64,000 nt of DNA from Rhodobacterales bacterium HKCCSP123 (GCA_015689745.1 WVSO01000009.1:1-64000); one strand, 5' to 3'; shown: positions 43,457 through 53,458, numbered from the stretch's first letter. Notes: generated by a model from the letters alone, not told the origin. Translations and numbers: made by a program.

Positions 43457-44777
43457 GCTCATCGCCGCGGCGGCCTGTCTCGCGGCGGGACTGATGGCAT
43501 CGACCGCCGAGCTGCGGGCGCAGGCCACCGGCTACCCGACGGCAGAGGAATCCGACCCCAACGCGCTGGGCTGGATGGAGGGCTTCCCGCCGCCGCCCGA
43601 GCTGCGCATCACCAACCCGGACTCCGTCTTCTTCAGCTTCCCGCGCCTGCGCTGGTCGGTCTGTCACCTGCGCGAGTTCCTTCCGACCGAACAGGTCAGC
43701 CGCGGCCTCGGCGCGCCGATCCCGTTCGAATACGCCCTCGATGACGGGATCGACGCCGTGACCTTCCGGCCGCTGCGCGGCGAAATCGAGGAAATGACCT
43801 GGGAAGAGTCGCTGGCGGCCAACTACACCGACGGCATGCTGATCCTTCACGAGGGGCGCATCGTCTACGAGCGCTACTTCGGCTGCCTGGACGAGGCGGG
43901 CCAGCACGCGGCGATGTCGATGACCAAGTCCTTCACCGGCACGCTGGCCGAGATCCTGGTCGCGGAGGGCACGCTGGACGACACCGCGCTTGTCCGCGAC
44001 ATCATCCCCGAGCTGGAGATCAGCGCCTTCGGCTCGGCCACGGTGCGCCAGGTCATGGACATGACCACGGCCTTCGAGTTCAGCGAGGATTACGGCGATC
44101 CGAACGCGGCGATCTGGGTCTACAACGCGGCGGCCAGCCCCTTCCCCCGGTCCGCCGATTACAGCGGGCCGAACGGCTATTTCGAGTTCCTGCAGACCGT
44201 CGGCCCCGATCCCGAGGGCATCCGGCACGGGGATGAGTTCCACTATCGCACGCCCAACTCGGATGTCCTGGGCTGGATCATCAGCCGCGTCAGCGGGATG
44301 GAAGTGACCGAGCTTCTGTCCGAGCGGATCTGGAGCCGCATGGGCGCCGAACAGGACGCCTACATGACGGTCGACGGTGTCGGCACGCCCTTTGCGGGTG
44401 GCGGGCTCTCGGCCGGTCTGCGCGATCTCGGGCGGTTCGGCCAGATGATGCTGAACGGCGGCGAGTGGCATGGCGAGCAGCTGGTGCCCGCGGCGGCCGT
44501 CGAGAGCATCCGCGGCGGTGGCGGCCTCGAGGAGTTCGCGGCGGCGGGCTACGCCGACCTTGCGGGCGGCAGCTATCGCGGCCAGTGGTGGATCTTCAAC
44601 AACGCGCACGGCGCCTTCGCCGCGCGGGGCGTGCATGGTCAGACGATCTACATCGATCCGACGGCGGACATGGTGATCGTGCGCTTCTCGTCCTTCCCGA
44701 TCGCCTTCAACAGCCGGATCGACCCGACCTCGCTTCCGGCCTACCAGGCCGTCGCCGAGTACCTGATGGCGCAATGA
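43437..44777 (+). CDS. serine hydrolase of the beta-lactamase fold
   Basis: A TAGGAGG site precedes ATG 43437, inside the preceding barrel gene. The 446-residue product has a signal peptide (ending LRAQ) and the class-C beta-lactamase motifs: SMTKS (SxxK nucleophile), YRTPNSD (YxN) and GVHGQTIY in place of KTG. The HxG form of the third motif is typical of esterases and 6-aminohexanoate-dimer hydrolases rather than beta-lactamases. Co-translation with the barrel suggests it processes what the barrel imports or exports. Confidence 0.85.
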   Translation: MSYSTSRLIAAAACLAAGLMASTAELRAQATGYPTAEESDPNALGWMEGFPPPPELRITNPDSVFFSFPRLRWSVCHLREFLPTEQVSRGLGAPIPFEYALDDGIDAVTFRPLRGEIEEMTWEESLAANYTDGMLILHEGRIVYERYFGCLDEAGQHAAMSMTKSFTGTLAEILVAEGTLDDTALVRDIIPELEISAFGSATVRQVMDMTTAFEFSEDYGDPNAAIWVYNAAASPFPRSADYSGPNGYFEFLQTVGPDPEGIRHGDEFHYRTPNSDVLGWIISRVSGMEVTELLSERIWSRMGAEQDAYMTVDGVGTPFAGGGLSAGLRDLGRFGQMMLNGGEWHGEQLVPAAAVESIRGGGGLEEFAAAGYADLAGGSYRGQWWIFNNAHGAFAARGVHGQTIYIDPTADMVIVRFSSFPIAFNSRIDPTSLPAYQAVAEYLMAQ

Positions 44778-44781
44778 CGCC

Positions 44782-44806
44782 CCGGGGGGCGGCAACCGCC
44801 CCCCGG
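44782..44806. terminator. perfect 11-bp GC hairpin after the serine hydrolase
   Basis: CCGGGGGGCGG and CCGCCCCCCGG close on the loop CAA five bases after the stop. There is no T-run, so the structure may stop transcription weakly or protect the mRNA end. Confidence 0.5.
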
Positions 44807-44841
44807 CACTGTCCCGCCCCGGCGCAAGGGGGAACGCGCCC

Positions 44842-45381
44842 ATGACACGCATGCTCAAGGCCCTGTTCGCCGCCATGCTCTTCGCGGCCTCGCTCGCGGC
44901 CCCCGCCCTCGCGCAGGACCAGGGCGCGCGCGTGGTGGTGCCGGGCGGCCCGCAGGGCGGCGCCTTCGTCGACGGGTGCTACCGCGTCGACCGTCCGCTC
45001 TACGGCCCGTACCGGCTTCGCCTGTGCTTCGGGAACAGGGGGCAGGGTTCCTATGCCGTCCAGGGTCCGCAGCTGGTCTGCGAGGGACGGCTGGGCTGGA
45101 GGATCTCGGGGGACACGGTCAGCATCTCGCTCAGGCGCCAGTCCTGCAACCTCGGGCGGGCCTGGGCCGCGGCCGAGATCACCTGCCGTCCGCGCGGCCT
45201 TGTCAGCGTGCTGCTCGACGAGCTGATCCGCGAAATGACGGGCCAGCAGGGCGGACGGCCGCGTGTCGTGGTGCCGGACCGGCCGACCGTGGGCCGCCTG
45301 ACCTGCACTTATCTCCCGACCGTGGCCGGTGCCCCGTCGCGCCCGTTCTTCGCGAACCGCATCCTGCAGGAACCGCGATGA
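44842..45381 (+). CDS. secreted cysteine-containing protein of unknown function
   Basis: The 179-residue product has a clear signal peptide (ending ALAQ) and a mature part with several cysteines (GCYRV, RLCFG, LVCEG, SCNLG, ITCRP, LTCTY) that could form three disulphides. Family unknown. It lies 64 bp after the serine hydrolase. Confidence 0.7.
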   Translation: MTRMLKALFAAMLFAASLAAPALAQDQGARVVVPGGPQGGAFVDGCYRVDRPLYGPYRLRLCFGNRGQGSYAVQGPQLVCEGRLGWRISGDTVSISLRRQSCNLGRAWAAAEITCRPRGLVSVLLDELIREMTGQQGGRPRVVVPDRPTVGRLTCTYLPTVAGAPSRPFFANRILQEPR

Positions 45382-45485
45382 CGATGAGACAGGGGATGGC
45401 GCGCGCGCGCCGCACGGTTCCGGGCCCGGCGGCGGCGCATCGCCCCGCCTGCCCGTTCCCGGTTCCGCGCCGCTAGGGCCCCGCG

Positions 45486-45992
45486 ATGGCAGCAGTTCGA
45501 ACCGACGGCCAGGGCGGCTGGCACCGCATCGACCGGGCGGCCTTCGGGCTTGTCTACGGGGCGATCACGGTGCTGAGCCTGCTGATGGCGATGGGCGACC
45601 ACCCGGAAGCCCCGTTCGAGACCGCGGCGATCCTGTTCGGCTCGGTCCTGGCGGTGACGCTGGCCAAGGCCTTTGCCGAGCTTGTCGGCCATGCCATCGA
45701 CAAGGGCGAGCGCGTGACCCGTACGTCCTGGCAGGCCGCCTGGCGTCACAGTGCGCCGACGCTTGCGGTCGCGAACCTGCCCACGCTTCTCTTCGTCGCT
45801 GCGGGGCTTGGCTGGCTGTCGGTGGAAACGGCCGGGGGCCTGTCGCAGGGCGTCTGCGTGCTGGTGCTGATGGCCGTCGGCGCGCGCCTGGGCTGGGTGG
45901 TCGAGCGCCGGCCCGTGCCCGCGCTGGGGGGCGCGGTCTTCGCGGGGGGAATCGGGCTGGCCCTGGCCGTGGTGAAGTTCGTCATTCACTGA
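45486..45992 (+). CDS. inner-membrane protein, four helices
   Basis: The 168-residue protein has four hydrophobic segments with short loops and no signal peptide. No family recognised. Convergent with the hydrolase at 46034. Confidence 0.7.
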   Translation: MAAVRTDGQGGWHRIDRAAFGLVYGAITVLSLLMAMGDHPEAPFETAAILFGSVLAVTLAKAFAELVGHAIDKGERVTRTSWQAAWRHSAPTLAVANLPTLLFVAAGLGWLSVETAGGLSQGVCVLVLMAVGARLGWVVERRPVPALGGAVFAGGIGLALAVVKFVIH

Positions 45993-46033
45993 CGGGCCGG
46001 GCCCGATCCGACCTTCCCGGCACCGCGGCCGCG

Positions 46034-47710
46034 TCAACGCTGGCTGTTGGCACAGCCCAGCTGGTAGCCGACATCGCAATGCTCGATCAGGCGCGCCGTA
46101 TCCTCGGGCGTCCATCGCTCCGGGGCGGTGACCTGAACCCAGGGCCCGATATAGTCCTCGGCATAATAGGCATGACCGTGACCGGGCGGTGCGCCGAAGG
46201 ACAGCGCCATGTCGAGCGCCAGCTGGAATTGCGTCACGACCGGCATGAAGAAAAGGTGATCCGACACGTCCTCGGCCGGGGGCTCGAGCATCCAGGGCGG
46301 TGCGCGCCAAAGCGACCGCGGGTCGTAGAAGACGACGGGGTCGCTGGAATACTGCAGGAACGCGATGCGCATCTCGCCCCAGTCGGCGCTGGCTTCCGAG
46401 GCGTCCGCCGTGTTCGAGGCATAGCGCACCAGCGACCCGTTCCCGATCGTCGGCAGGACCCAGGGCGTGCCCGGGTTGCGCTGGTTCTGGACGTAGTTCC
46501 AGAAGGCCGAGGGGAAGGGCGGCCCGACCCAGTACGCGCCGTCGATCGGATCGTCGAGCAAGCGGAACATGTTCGTCGCATGCATCGACGACCACGCCCC
46601 GAGGCTCAGCCCGTTGGCGTAGAACCGCGGGCGGGCATCCTCGGGCAGCGTTCTCCAGTAGCCGTGGATCGCGTCCTGCAGCGCCATGGCCTGCTCGAGG
46701 CCGGTGCTGGTCTCGAGGATCAGCGCCAGCGGCGATTGCAGGTAGGAATATTGCGCCACGACCGTGGCGATATCCCCGTCATGCATGTATTCGACCGGGT
46801 CCTGCATCCCCGGATCGATCCAGCCGGTCCCGGTGGGGCTTGCCACGATCAGCACCTCGCGCTCGAAGCCGCCCTGGCGGATGAGCTCGGCCAGCGCCAG
46901 CTCGGCCCGCTCCTGCGGCGTGGCGCCATTGGCGCGCCCCACGTAGACGCGGATCGGGTCGAGCGCGGGCCGACCGGTGAAACCCGCGATATCCCCGGCC
47001 GTGGGTCCGGTGGTGATGAAGTCCCGCCCCGGCTGGCCCATCGCCGCCCAGTCGATCAGCGAGGCGGCGCTGCCGGTCATGCCCGGATCGCCCGGCGGAG
47101 GAGGCGCGTTCTGGAAGAGCATCTGCGCGGCCTCGTAGCTTTCGTCCACGCCCGTCACCACGCGGTCGACGATGCCGTCGCGCGTGACGACGAAAAGGAT
47201 CAAGACCACCGCGACGAAGCCCAGGACGTTGGCGCGGCGCGGCGGCATGATGCGATAGAAGAACGCGCGGATCAGCCGGAACAGCGAGGCGACGAGACGC
47301 CCCAGCGCGAAGGCGACGGCGAAGGTCGCGACGGCGACAAGCAGGATCGTCGCGAGGTGGAGCGCATCGGCCGGCTCCATCCCCATCTTGGTGCGGATGT
47401 CGTTCTGCCAGGTCCTGCTGTATCCGAGCACCCAGAAGAAGAAGCCGAGAAGCGGGACCGAGATCACGGTCGTCAGCACCAGGGCCGGCCGCCCGGACAG
47501 CCGCGGAAGATCGGCCGCCCGCCACAAGAGCGCGACGACCTGGCCGATCAGGTAGCCGATCGCGGTGACGAGGCCGCCGAGAATGCCCTGCACGGCAGGT
47601 CCGCGCGGAATGAGCGACGGCGTCAGCGACGCCGCGAAGAACAGCAGGCCGAGCAGAAGGCAGGGAACGGAGAAGGGTCCCATGATCCTGGCCAGTCGCC
47701 GATTGCCCAT
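46034..47710 (-). CDS. membrane-bound alpha/beta hydrolase (Abhydrolase_9 type)
   Basis: The 558-residue protein has five N-terminal transmembrane helices with SLTPSLIPRGPAVQG, the start typical of the Abhydrolase_9 N-terminal domain, then a long soluble domain with nucleophile in GLSLGAW and a late GHGHAY. The family occurs in actinobacteria and alphaproteobacteria and is thought to contain lipid or wax hydrolases. GGAGGAAGA precedes the ATG. It is divergent from the gene at 47882. Confidence 0.82.
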   Translation of the reverse strand: MGNRRLARIMGPFSVPCLLLGLLFFAASLTPSLIPRGPAVQGILGGLVTAIGYLIGQVVALLWRAADLPRLSGRPALVLTTVISVPLLGFFFWVLGYSRTWQNDIRTKMGMEPADALHLATILLVAVATFAVAFALGRLVASLFRLIRAFFYRIMPPRRANVLGFVAVVLILFVVTRDGIVDRVVTGVDESYEAAQMLFQNAPPPPGDPGMTGSAASLIDWAAMGQPGRDFITTGPTAGDIAGFTGRPALDPIRVYVGRANGATPQERAELALAELIRQGGFEREVLIVASPTGTGWIDPGMQDPVEYMHDGDIATVVAQYSYLQSPLALILETSTGLEQAMALQDAIHGYWRTLPEDARPRFYANGLSLGAWSSMHATNMFRLLDDPIDGAYWVGPPFPSAFWNYVQNQRNPGTPWVLPTIGNGSLVRYASNTADASEASADWGEMRIAFLQYSSDPVVFYDPRSLWRAPPWMLEPPAEDVSDHLFFMPVVTQFQLALDMALSFGAPPGHGHAYYAEDYIGPWVQVTAPERWTPEDTARLIEHCDVGYQLGCANSQR

Positions 47711-47881
47711 TCTTCCTCCGAATTGCTTGCTCGCGCCGATATTTGCGACATTGTCACGTCAAACGGCGATCCGCCAAGGGCCTACACGACGGGCAAGGCG
47801 CATGAGTGACGTGTTGCATGCAGCGGGGCATCCGTGTCGCGGCCCTACCCCGGTGGGGCGCATCTCGCGTATGAAACGGGA

Positions 47882-48937
47882 ATGATGATGGTTCGGTCCC
47901 CCCTCCTCCGCCGTCTCGGCGCGATCCTCTTGCTCTGCGTCCCGGTCGGCGCCCTTCCCGTGCCGTCCATGGCCCAGACGGAGACCCGGAGCCTCGAGTT
48001 CCCCTTCGTCACGCTGCGCAACAGGACGAACTCGCCCGAACCCGGCGAGGCCTATGGCGGCGAACGGAGCGGGCTGAGCGCGGGCCTCTGCGCGGTCGGG
48101 GAGCTCAACCTGGGCGTGCTGTCGCCCCTGGCCGACATGGCCCCGAACTTCCTCGAGGAAGAACTCCTGCGCGTGCAGGCCGTTCGGGTGATGGACCCGG
48201 AAGCAGTTCTTGACGGGCTCGAGGCGACGACGGGTGCCCGTGGCCCCGCGCTTTACGTGCACGGCTACTACATCGACTTCGAAAAGGGGTGCCGACGGGC
48301 GGCCCTCCTGCAGCGCAATGCCGGGCTGGAGGGGCGGTTCCTGTGGTTCAGCTGGCCATCGGACGGTGCCGCGGCGCTCTATACCCATGACGAGGCGGAC
48401 CTCTACTGGAGCCTGCCGGACCTGGCCGACACCATCATCGAACTGGAGCAGCGGTTCGAATCCGGGGCCGTCGATGTGATCGGGCACAGCCTTGGCGCGC
48501 GCGGCGTCGTGCTGGCGCTGGCCGAGGTGGCCTACCGGCGCCCCGACATCAGGCTCGGCCGGGTCGTGCTGCTGGCGCCGGACATGGATTTCGGGATCTT
48601 CGAGCGCATCCTGCCGCGCATCGCGCCGATCGCGGCAAGCCTGACGGTCTACGCCACGACCGGAGACCGGCCGCTGGCCCTCTCGGCGCAGCTCCACGGC
48701 TATCCCAGGCTGGGCGAGTCCGGCAACGATGTCTCGGGGCTGTCCGGTGTCGAGGTCATCGACCTCAGCGATCTGCCGTCCGAGGGTCCCACCGGGCATC
48801 TCTATCACATCTACAGCCGGGCGGTGGGCGAGGACCTGAACCGCCTCCTGAACGAGGGCGAAAGCGCCGCCACCCGCGAGGGCCTGGTGGCGGAAGGCGA
48901 AAACCTCTGGCGCCTCAGGCCGGTGCCCGAGGAGTAG
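47882..48937 (+). CDS. DUF900-type alpha/beta hydrolase, secreted
   Basis: Three consecutive ATGs (47882, 47885, 47888) open the 351-residue product; a signal peptide ends near SMAQ. The fold shows the DUF900 pattern: LYVHGYYIDF at the oxyanion strand, WFSWPSDG, and nucleophile in GHSLGAR. Substrate unknown; esterase or lipase is likely. Confidence 0.8.
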   Translation: MMMVRSPLLRRLGAILLLCVPVGALPVPSMAQTETRSLEFPFVTLRNRTNSPEPGEAYGGERSGLSAGLCAVGELNLGVLSPLADMAPNFLEEELLRVQAVRVMDPEAVLDGLEATTGARGPALYVHGYYIDFEKGCRRAALLQRNAGLEGRFLWFSWPSDGAAALYTHDEADLYWSLPDLADTIIELEQRFESGAVDVIGHSLGARGVVLALAEVAYRRPDIRLGRVVLLAPDMDFGIFERILPRIAPIAASLTVYATTGDRPLALSAQLHGYPRLGESGNDVSGLSGVEVIDLSDLPSEGPTGHLYHIYSRAVGEDLNRLLNEGESAATREGLVAEGENLWRLRPVPEE

Positions 48938-49105
48938 CGCCGCCCCGGGTCCGCCTCCGCCGAAGGCCCGTGCCCATGATCCTTGTGCCGGCGCCGGCGC
49001 CGGCGCCGGGCGCGCGGCGGGGCGGACCGGAGCGATGGTCGGGATTTCGCGGGCGCAAGTCGCTTTCCTGTCGGGCTCTGCCGGGAAATGCGGTATTCCG
49101 TGCCC

Positions 49106-50521
49106 ATGTTCCTTAGCGTCTTCGACATCTTCAAGATCGGCGTCGGCCCGTCCTCGTCCCACACGATGGGGCCGATGACCGCCGCCGCGCGCTTCCTCGC
49201 CGACCTGCGCGGCGGGCGCGAGAAGGAACCCGGCGCGGGGGAGCTTGCCGCGCTCTCGGCCTCGCTCCACGGCTCGCTCGCCTTCACCGGCAAGGGGCAC
49301 GCGACCGACCGCGCGGTGATCCTGGGCTTCGCGGGCTTCGAACCCGCAACGCTGGACCCCGACCGTGCCGAGTCACTGGAGGCCGAGATCCGCGCGACGC
49401 GGAGGGTCGCACCACCGGGCCTGCCGCCGCTGCGGTTCGACCCCGAGACGGACCTCGTCTTCGACTACGGCCCGCCCCTTCCGGGGCATGCGAATGGCTT
49501 GATCCTGCGCGCCCATGACGGGGCCGGGAACCTCTACCTCGAGGAAACCTACTACTCGGTCGGGGGCGGCTTCATCGCCACCGCGAAGGAGCTTGAGGCG
49601 CAGTCACAAGGCGGCGCGCAGGCGTTCCACGAGGAGAAGGAGGCCGCGGGCTACCCCTATCCCTTCGGCTCGGCCGCCGAGATGCTGGAGATGGGCCGCC
49701 GCGCGGGCAAGACCGTCGCCGAGATGAAATGGGCCAACGAAACGGCCCGTCACTCGGCCAGCGACGTGCGCGCGCGGCTCGACGCGGTCTGGCAGGCGAT
49801 GGACGATTGCATCGATCGCGGCTTGCGCATGGAGGGGGAGTTGCCCGGCGGGCTGCGGGTGAAACGGCGCGCGAAGAAGATCCACGATCAACTGCTGGCC
49901 GAGCGCGGCTCGAACCTTACGCAGCCGCATACGGTGAACGACTGGCTCTCGGTCTATGCCATGGCGGTGAACGAGGAGAATGCCGCGGGCGGCCGCGTCG
50001 TGACTTCGCCCACCAACGGGGCGGCGGGGGTGGTGCCCGCCGTGCTGCGCTACTACCGCGACCATTGCATCGGCGCGACGGAAGACGGGCGGCGGCGGTT
50101 CCTGATGGCGGCCTCGGCCATCGGCGGGCTGATCAAGCACAACGCCAGCATCTCGGGGGCCGAGGTGGGCTGCCAGGGCGAGGTCGGGTCAGCCTCTGCC
50201 ATGGCCGCGGCCGGGCTTTGCGCGGCGCTTGGAGGGACGAACGAGCAGGTCGAGAATGCCGCCGAGATCGCGCTCGAGCATCACCTCGGCATGACCTGCG
50301 ACCCGGTCGGCGGTCTGGTGCAGGTGCCCTGCATCGAGCGCAACGGGCTGGGTGCGATCAAGGCCGTCTCGGCGGCCTCTCTGGCGCTCCGGGGGGACGG
50401 CACGCATTTCATGCCGCTCGACAATTGCATCGAGGCGATGCGCCAGACCGGGATCGACATGTCGACGAAATATAAAGAGACAAGCCTCGGCGGGCTGGCG
50501 GTGAACCTGCCGGAGTGCTGA
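49106..50521 (+). CDS. sdaA: L-serine dehydratase (ammonia-lyase), iron-sulphur type
   Basis: The 471-residue protein begins with the family start [18 protein letters not shown] and carries both halves of the single-chain enzyme, including the conserved cysteines that hold the 4Fe-4S cluster in [17 protein letters not shown] and VPCIERN. It converts L-serine to pyruvate and ammonia in the cytoplasm. ATG 49106 is preferred; 49088 is in frame. Full family length, no defects seen. Confidence 0.95.
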   Translation: MFLSVFDIFKIGVGPSSSHTMGPMTAAARFLADLRGGREKEPGAGELAALSASLHGSLAFTGKGHATDRAVILGFAGFEPATLDPDRAESLEAEIRATRRVAPPGLPPLRFDPETDLVFDYGPPLPGHANGLILRAHDGAGNLYLEETYYSVGGGFIATAKELEAQSQGGAQAFHEEKEAAGYPYPFGSAAEMLEMGRRAGKTVAEMKWANETARHSASDVRARLDAVWQAMDDCIDRGLRMEGELPGGLRVKRRAKKIHDQLLAERGSNLTQPHTVNDWLSVYAMAVNEENAAGGRVVTSPTNGAAGVVPAVLRYYRDHCIGATEDGRRRFLMAASAIGGLIKHNASISGAEVGCQGEVGSASAMAAAGLCAALGGTNEQVENAAEIALEHHLGMTCDPVGGLVQVPCIERNGLGAIKAVSAASLALRGDGTHFMPLDNCIEAMRQTGIDMSTKYKETSLGGLAVNLPEC

Positions 50522-50562
50522 GGGGCGTTGCCAAGGGCATCGGGGCTACGTAGCCTCGGGCC

Positions 50563-50955
50563 ATGTCAGTTATCAGTCACATCACCCTGGGCACCAATGA
50601 CACCGACCGCGCGGGGCGGTTCTACGATGCCGTTCTCGGCACGCTCGGCTTCGCGCGCCTGCCCAAGCCCCCCGGCAAGCCGCCCGCCTATGAAAAGGGC
50701 GGCGGGATGCCTACGATCTACCTCTATCCGCCCGAGGATGGCCGCCCCGCGACTTGGGGCAACGGCACGCATGTGGCCTTTGTCGCCGAGAGCCGTGACG
50801 CCGTGCATGCCTTCCACGCCACCGCGTTGCGCGAGGGCGGCAGCTGCGCCGGCCCGCCCGGCCCGCGCCCGCAATACGGGGCGGAGTATTACGCGGCCTA
50901 TGTCCGCGACCCGGACGGCAACAAGCTTCAGGCGGTGTGTTACGGGGCTGATTGA
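50563..50955 (+). CDS. VOC-family (glyoxalase-like) protein
   Basis: The 130-residue protein shows the paired beta-alpha-beta-beta-beta modules of VOC proteins: ISHITLGTNDTDRAGRFYD at the start and YVRDPDGNKLQ at the end, with metal-ligand candidates His6 and the late Glu/Gln position. Likely a metal-dependent lyase or dioxygenase of unknown substrate. Its end overlaps that of the convergent PrpD-family gene by 16 bp. Confidence 0.88.
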   Translation: MSVISHITLGTNDTDRAGRFYDAVLGTLGFARLPKPPGKPPAYEKGGGMPTIYLYPPEDGRPATWGNGTHVAFVAESRDAVHAFHATALREGGSCAGPPGPRPQYGAEYYAAYVRDPDGNKLQAVCYGAD

Positions 50956-52277
50956 GGGGCCGTGACCGCGTCAAGGAACGCGGCCATGCCCGAGCCGTCG
51001 CCGAGGCCCGTCACCGCGGCCTCCAGCGCCCCGGTGCGAGCCTGGCCGAGAACCGGCGTCGCGTAGCGGCGGAACTTCGCGACGATCTCGGCGGCCTCCA
51101 CGGGCGCCTCGGGATCGCCACGTGCCTCGGTGTCCGCCGAGGTCAGCCTGCGCCCATCGGCGAGGTGCAGCGTCACGCGGGCGATGCGCCGGGCCGGGAA
51201 GGCGGCGCTGAAGCCGTCGTCCTCGGTGATGATCATGGTTTCGGCGAGCCGCCGGATCTGCGCGTCGGCGAAGCTGTCTTCCGCGATATCCTCGGGGTCG
51301 CACCTGCCGCGCACCATGGCGACTGCGGCGGGATAGGCGGTGGAATATTGCGCTTCTTCGGTGGTGCGGGGCCGCGTGGAGGCGAGGCGGCGGCTTTCGT
51401 GGAAGGTGACGACCTCGATCCGGGCGACATCCGCAGCGCTCAGCCCATGCGCCGTGCGAAGGTCGAGCACCGCCTGCATCGCGGGCTGCGCCCAGCGGCA
51501 GACCGGGTAGGCTTTGAAATACTGTTCATGGATGCGCCAGCGCGTGCCCAGATCCGACCAGAGATCGTCCACCTCGGCCCCCGTCACGGTCACGGCGGGC
51601 CCGCCGGTAAAGCCGCCGCGGGCCAGGTATGCGGCGGAAACCCCCGCCATCGCGCCCCATCCCGAGCCGTCCTTGACCATGGTCGGATGGTCGATGCAGC
51701 GCATCATCTGGCTGCGCGGGCCGTGGTATTCGGCGATGCCCATCGCCTCGTGAAGCTGCGCGGGGGAAAGCCCCATGACCCGGGCCCCCAGGGCAGCGCT
51801 GGCAACGGCGACCCATGCGCCCGATGTGTGGTAGTCGCAGGCCGTGCGATGCAGCGCGATGCCCGCCCGCGTGCCGATCTCGTAGCCGACGACAAGCGCG
51901 GTCAGGAATGCGCGGTCATCCCATGCGGCCTCTGCCTCGGACACCGCGAGAAGCGCGGGCAGGACGCCGCAGCCGACATGCCCCTTGGTCAGCTTGTGCC
52001 CGTCATGCCCGTCGACGGCGTCGATCGTCATGCCGCCCGCCAGCGCGGCCCCCGCGGGGCTGACGGCGCGGCCGTCCATCAGCATCCGCACAGGTGCCGC
52101 GCCTGCGCCGAACTGTCCCGCTGCATGGTCGCGGATGATGCGCGACAGACGCGTTTGCGACCCGGCGGCGGCCACGCCGCAGAGGTCCAGCAGCCAGAGC
52201 CGCGCCGCCCTGTGCGCGGCCTCGGGGATGTCCGGCCAGGTGGTATCGAGGATGAAATCACCGGTCTGACGTGCCAT
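50940..52277 (-). CDS. MmgE/PrpD family protein
   Basis: The 445-residue protein matches the 2-methylcitrate dehydratase (PrpD)/MmgE family over its length, with DGHDGHKLTKGH and the EYHGPRSQMMRC segment typical of the helical core, and AYPVCRWAQPAM. Members dehydrate 2-methylcitrate or related acids, or are uncharacterised. The other methylcitrate genes are absent, so the substrate is open. It is preceded by the LacI regulator on the same strand. Confidence 0.85.
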   Translation of the reverse strand: MARQTGDFILDTTWPDIPEAAHRAARLWLLDLCGVAAAGSQTRLSRIIRDHAAGQFGAGAAPVRMLMDGRAVSPAGAALAGGMTIDAVDGHDGHKLTKGHVGCGVLPALLAVSEAEAAWDDRAFLTALVVGYEIGTRAGIALHRTACDYHTSGAWVAVASAALGARVMGLSPAQLHEAMGIAEYHGPRSQMMRCIDHPTMVKDGSGWGAMAGVSAAYLARGGFTGGPAVTVTGAEVDDLWSDLGTRWRIHEQYFKAYPVCRWAQPAMQAVLDLRTAHGLSAADVARIEVVTFHESRRLASTRPRTTEEAQYSTAYPAAVAMVRGRCDPEDIAEDSFADAQIRRLAETMIITEDDGFSAAFPARRIARVTLHLADGRRLTSADTEARGDPEAPVEAAEIVAKFRRYATPVLGQARTGALEAAVTGLGDGSGMAAFLDAVTAPQSAP

Positions 52278-52369
52278 GCGGCCCTCCCCGTCACGGCATC
52301 AGGCAAGCACGGGCGCGGGCGACGCACTTGTCCGTTCCCGACATGCGCCGCGGCGAATTGCAGGCGTAG

Positions 52370-52409
52370 GGTGGGGTTCCACCCCACCTTGGTGGGCAGA
52401 ATGCCCACC
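52370..52409. repeat. REP-like double hairpin between the LacI and PrpD genes
   Basis: Two perfect 8-bp stems stand side by side: GGTGGGGT/ACCCCACC (52370-52388, loop TCC) and GGTGGGCA/TGCCCACC (52391-52409, loop GAA). Similar GTAGGGTGGG...GGTGGGCA units are dispersed in many Rhodobacteraceae intergenic regions, as I recall. It may be a mobile REP element or a transcript-end structure. Confidence 0.65.
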
Positions 52410-52435
52410 CTCCGGCGTGGCAGGCAAGCCGGGCA

Positions 52436-53458
52436 TCAGCCCGCGCGGATCGTGTCGCCGGGCAGGAAGACGGGGGCGAGCGTGACGATCTCGTCGGTCA
52501 GCGCATTGGCCGCGATCAGCTCGGCGGCGCGGCGGCCGATCTCGTGGCGCTGGCTGTCCATCGTGGCGATGCGCATCGGCAAGCCGTCCAGCACCTCGAA
52601 GGAGTTGAAGCCGGCCAGCCCGATCCGGCCGGGGATATCCATCCCCTTCTCGAGACAATAGAGCAGCCCGCCCGCCGCGTTGATGTCGCTGTTGTAGTAG
52701 AGGAAATCGAGGTCTGGCGTCCGGCCGAGGATCTCGGCGGTCATGCCGCGGCCCGTGCCGAAACCCGAGGTCCCGGCATAGAGGCAGGCATCGGCGAGCG
52801 ACAGCCCCGCCTCGGCCAGCCCCTGCTCGAAGCCCTGCCGCCGTTTCTGCGCGCGGTGGTCGTTGAGCGAGGAGGAGCCGCAATACCCGATCCGCCGGTA
52901 CCCGCGCGCCGCGATCTCGCGCGCCATCTGGCGACCGGCCTCGATATGGCTGATGCCGACGCAGGCGGCGACCGGGTCGCCGTCGACATCCATCACCTCG
53001 ACGACGGGGATGCCGGCGTTGGCCATCATCGCGCGGGCGGCCTCGTTATGCTCGAGCCCCGCCACGATCAGGCCCGAGGGCCGCCAGCTGAGCATTTCGT
53101 AGATCACGTTCTCTTCGTGCTGGTCGTCGTATTTCGACGTGCCGATCACCGGCTGAAGGGGCGTTTCGTCCAGCACCTCGCCGATGCCCGACAGAACGTC
53201 GGGAAAGACCATGTTCGACAAGGACGGGATGACCACACCCACCAGGTTCACCCGGTTCGAGGCGAGCGCCCCCGCGATCTTGTTCGGAACGTAGCCAAGC
53301 CGCCGCGCCGCGCCGAAGACCCGCTCTCGCGTCTTGTCCGAGACGTCGCCCCGATTGCGCAGCACACGGCTGACCGTCATCTCCGAGACGCCCGCGGCAT
53401 CGGCCACGTCGCGAAGTGTCATCTGGGGCTTGCCGTCGAAAGGGTTGCGTCCGCGCAA
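52436..53458 (-). CDS. LacI-family transcriptional regulator
   Basis: The 340-residue protein has an N-terminal LacI helix-turn-helix (about 13-60, MTLRDVADAAGVSEMTVSRVLRN with the hinge helix KIAGALASNR) and a periplasmic-binding-protein-like sensor domain (about 70-340). Closest in style to GntR-type (gluconate) LacI members. TTG at 53458 has AAGGA eight to nine bases upstream; ATG 53422 is possible. A candidate operator lies 23 bp upstream, pointing to autoregulation, and the PrpD gene 159 bp downstream is a likely target. Confidence 0.9.
   Translation of the reverse strand: MRGRNPFDGKPQMTLRDVADAAGVSEMTVSRVLRNRGDVSDKTRERVFGAARRLGYVPNKIAGALASNRVNLVGVVIPSLSNMVFPDVLSGIGEVLDETPLQPVIGTSKYDDQHEENVIYEMLSWRPSGLIVAGLEHNEAARAMMANAGIPVVEVMDVDGDPVAACVGISHIEAGRQMAREIAARGYRRIGYCGSSSLNDHRAQKRRQGFEQGLAEAGLSLADACLYAGTSGFGTGRGMTAEILGRTPDLDFLYYNSDINAAGGLLYCLEKGMDIPGRIGLAGFNSFEVLDGLPMRIATMDSQRHEIGRRAAELIAANALTDEIVTLAPVFLPGDTIRAG

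Noticed and set aside
45329-47809. 826-residue open frame on the plus strand
   Set aside because: It crosses a clear membrane-protein gene in another frame and the antisense of the Abhydrolase_9 gene; composition is not protein-like.
48986-49010. Tandem GGCGCC repeats upstream of the serine dehydratase gene
   Set aside because: Short low-complexity GC run of a kind expected at this base composition; no evidence of function.
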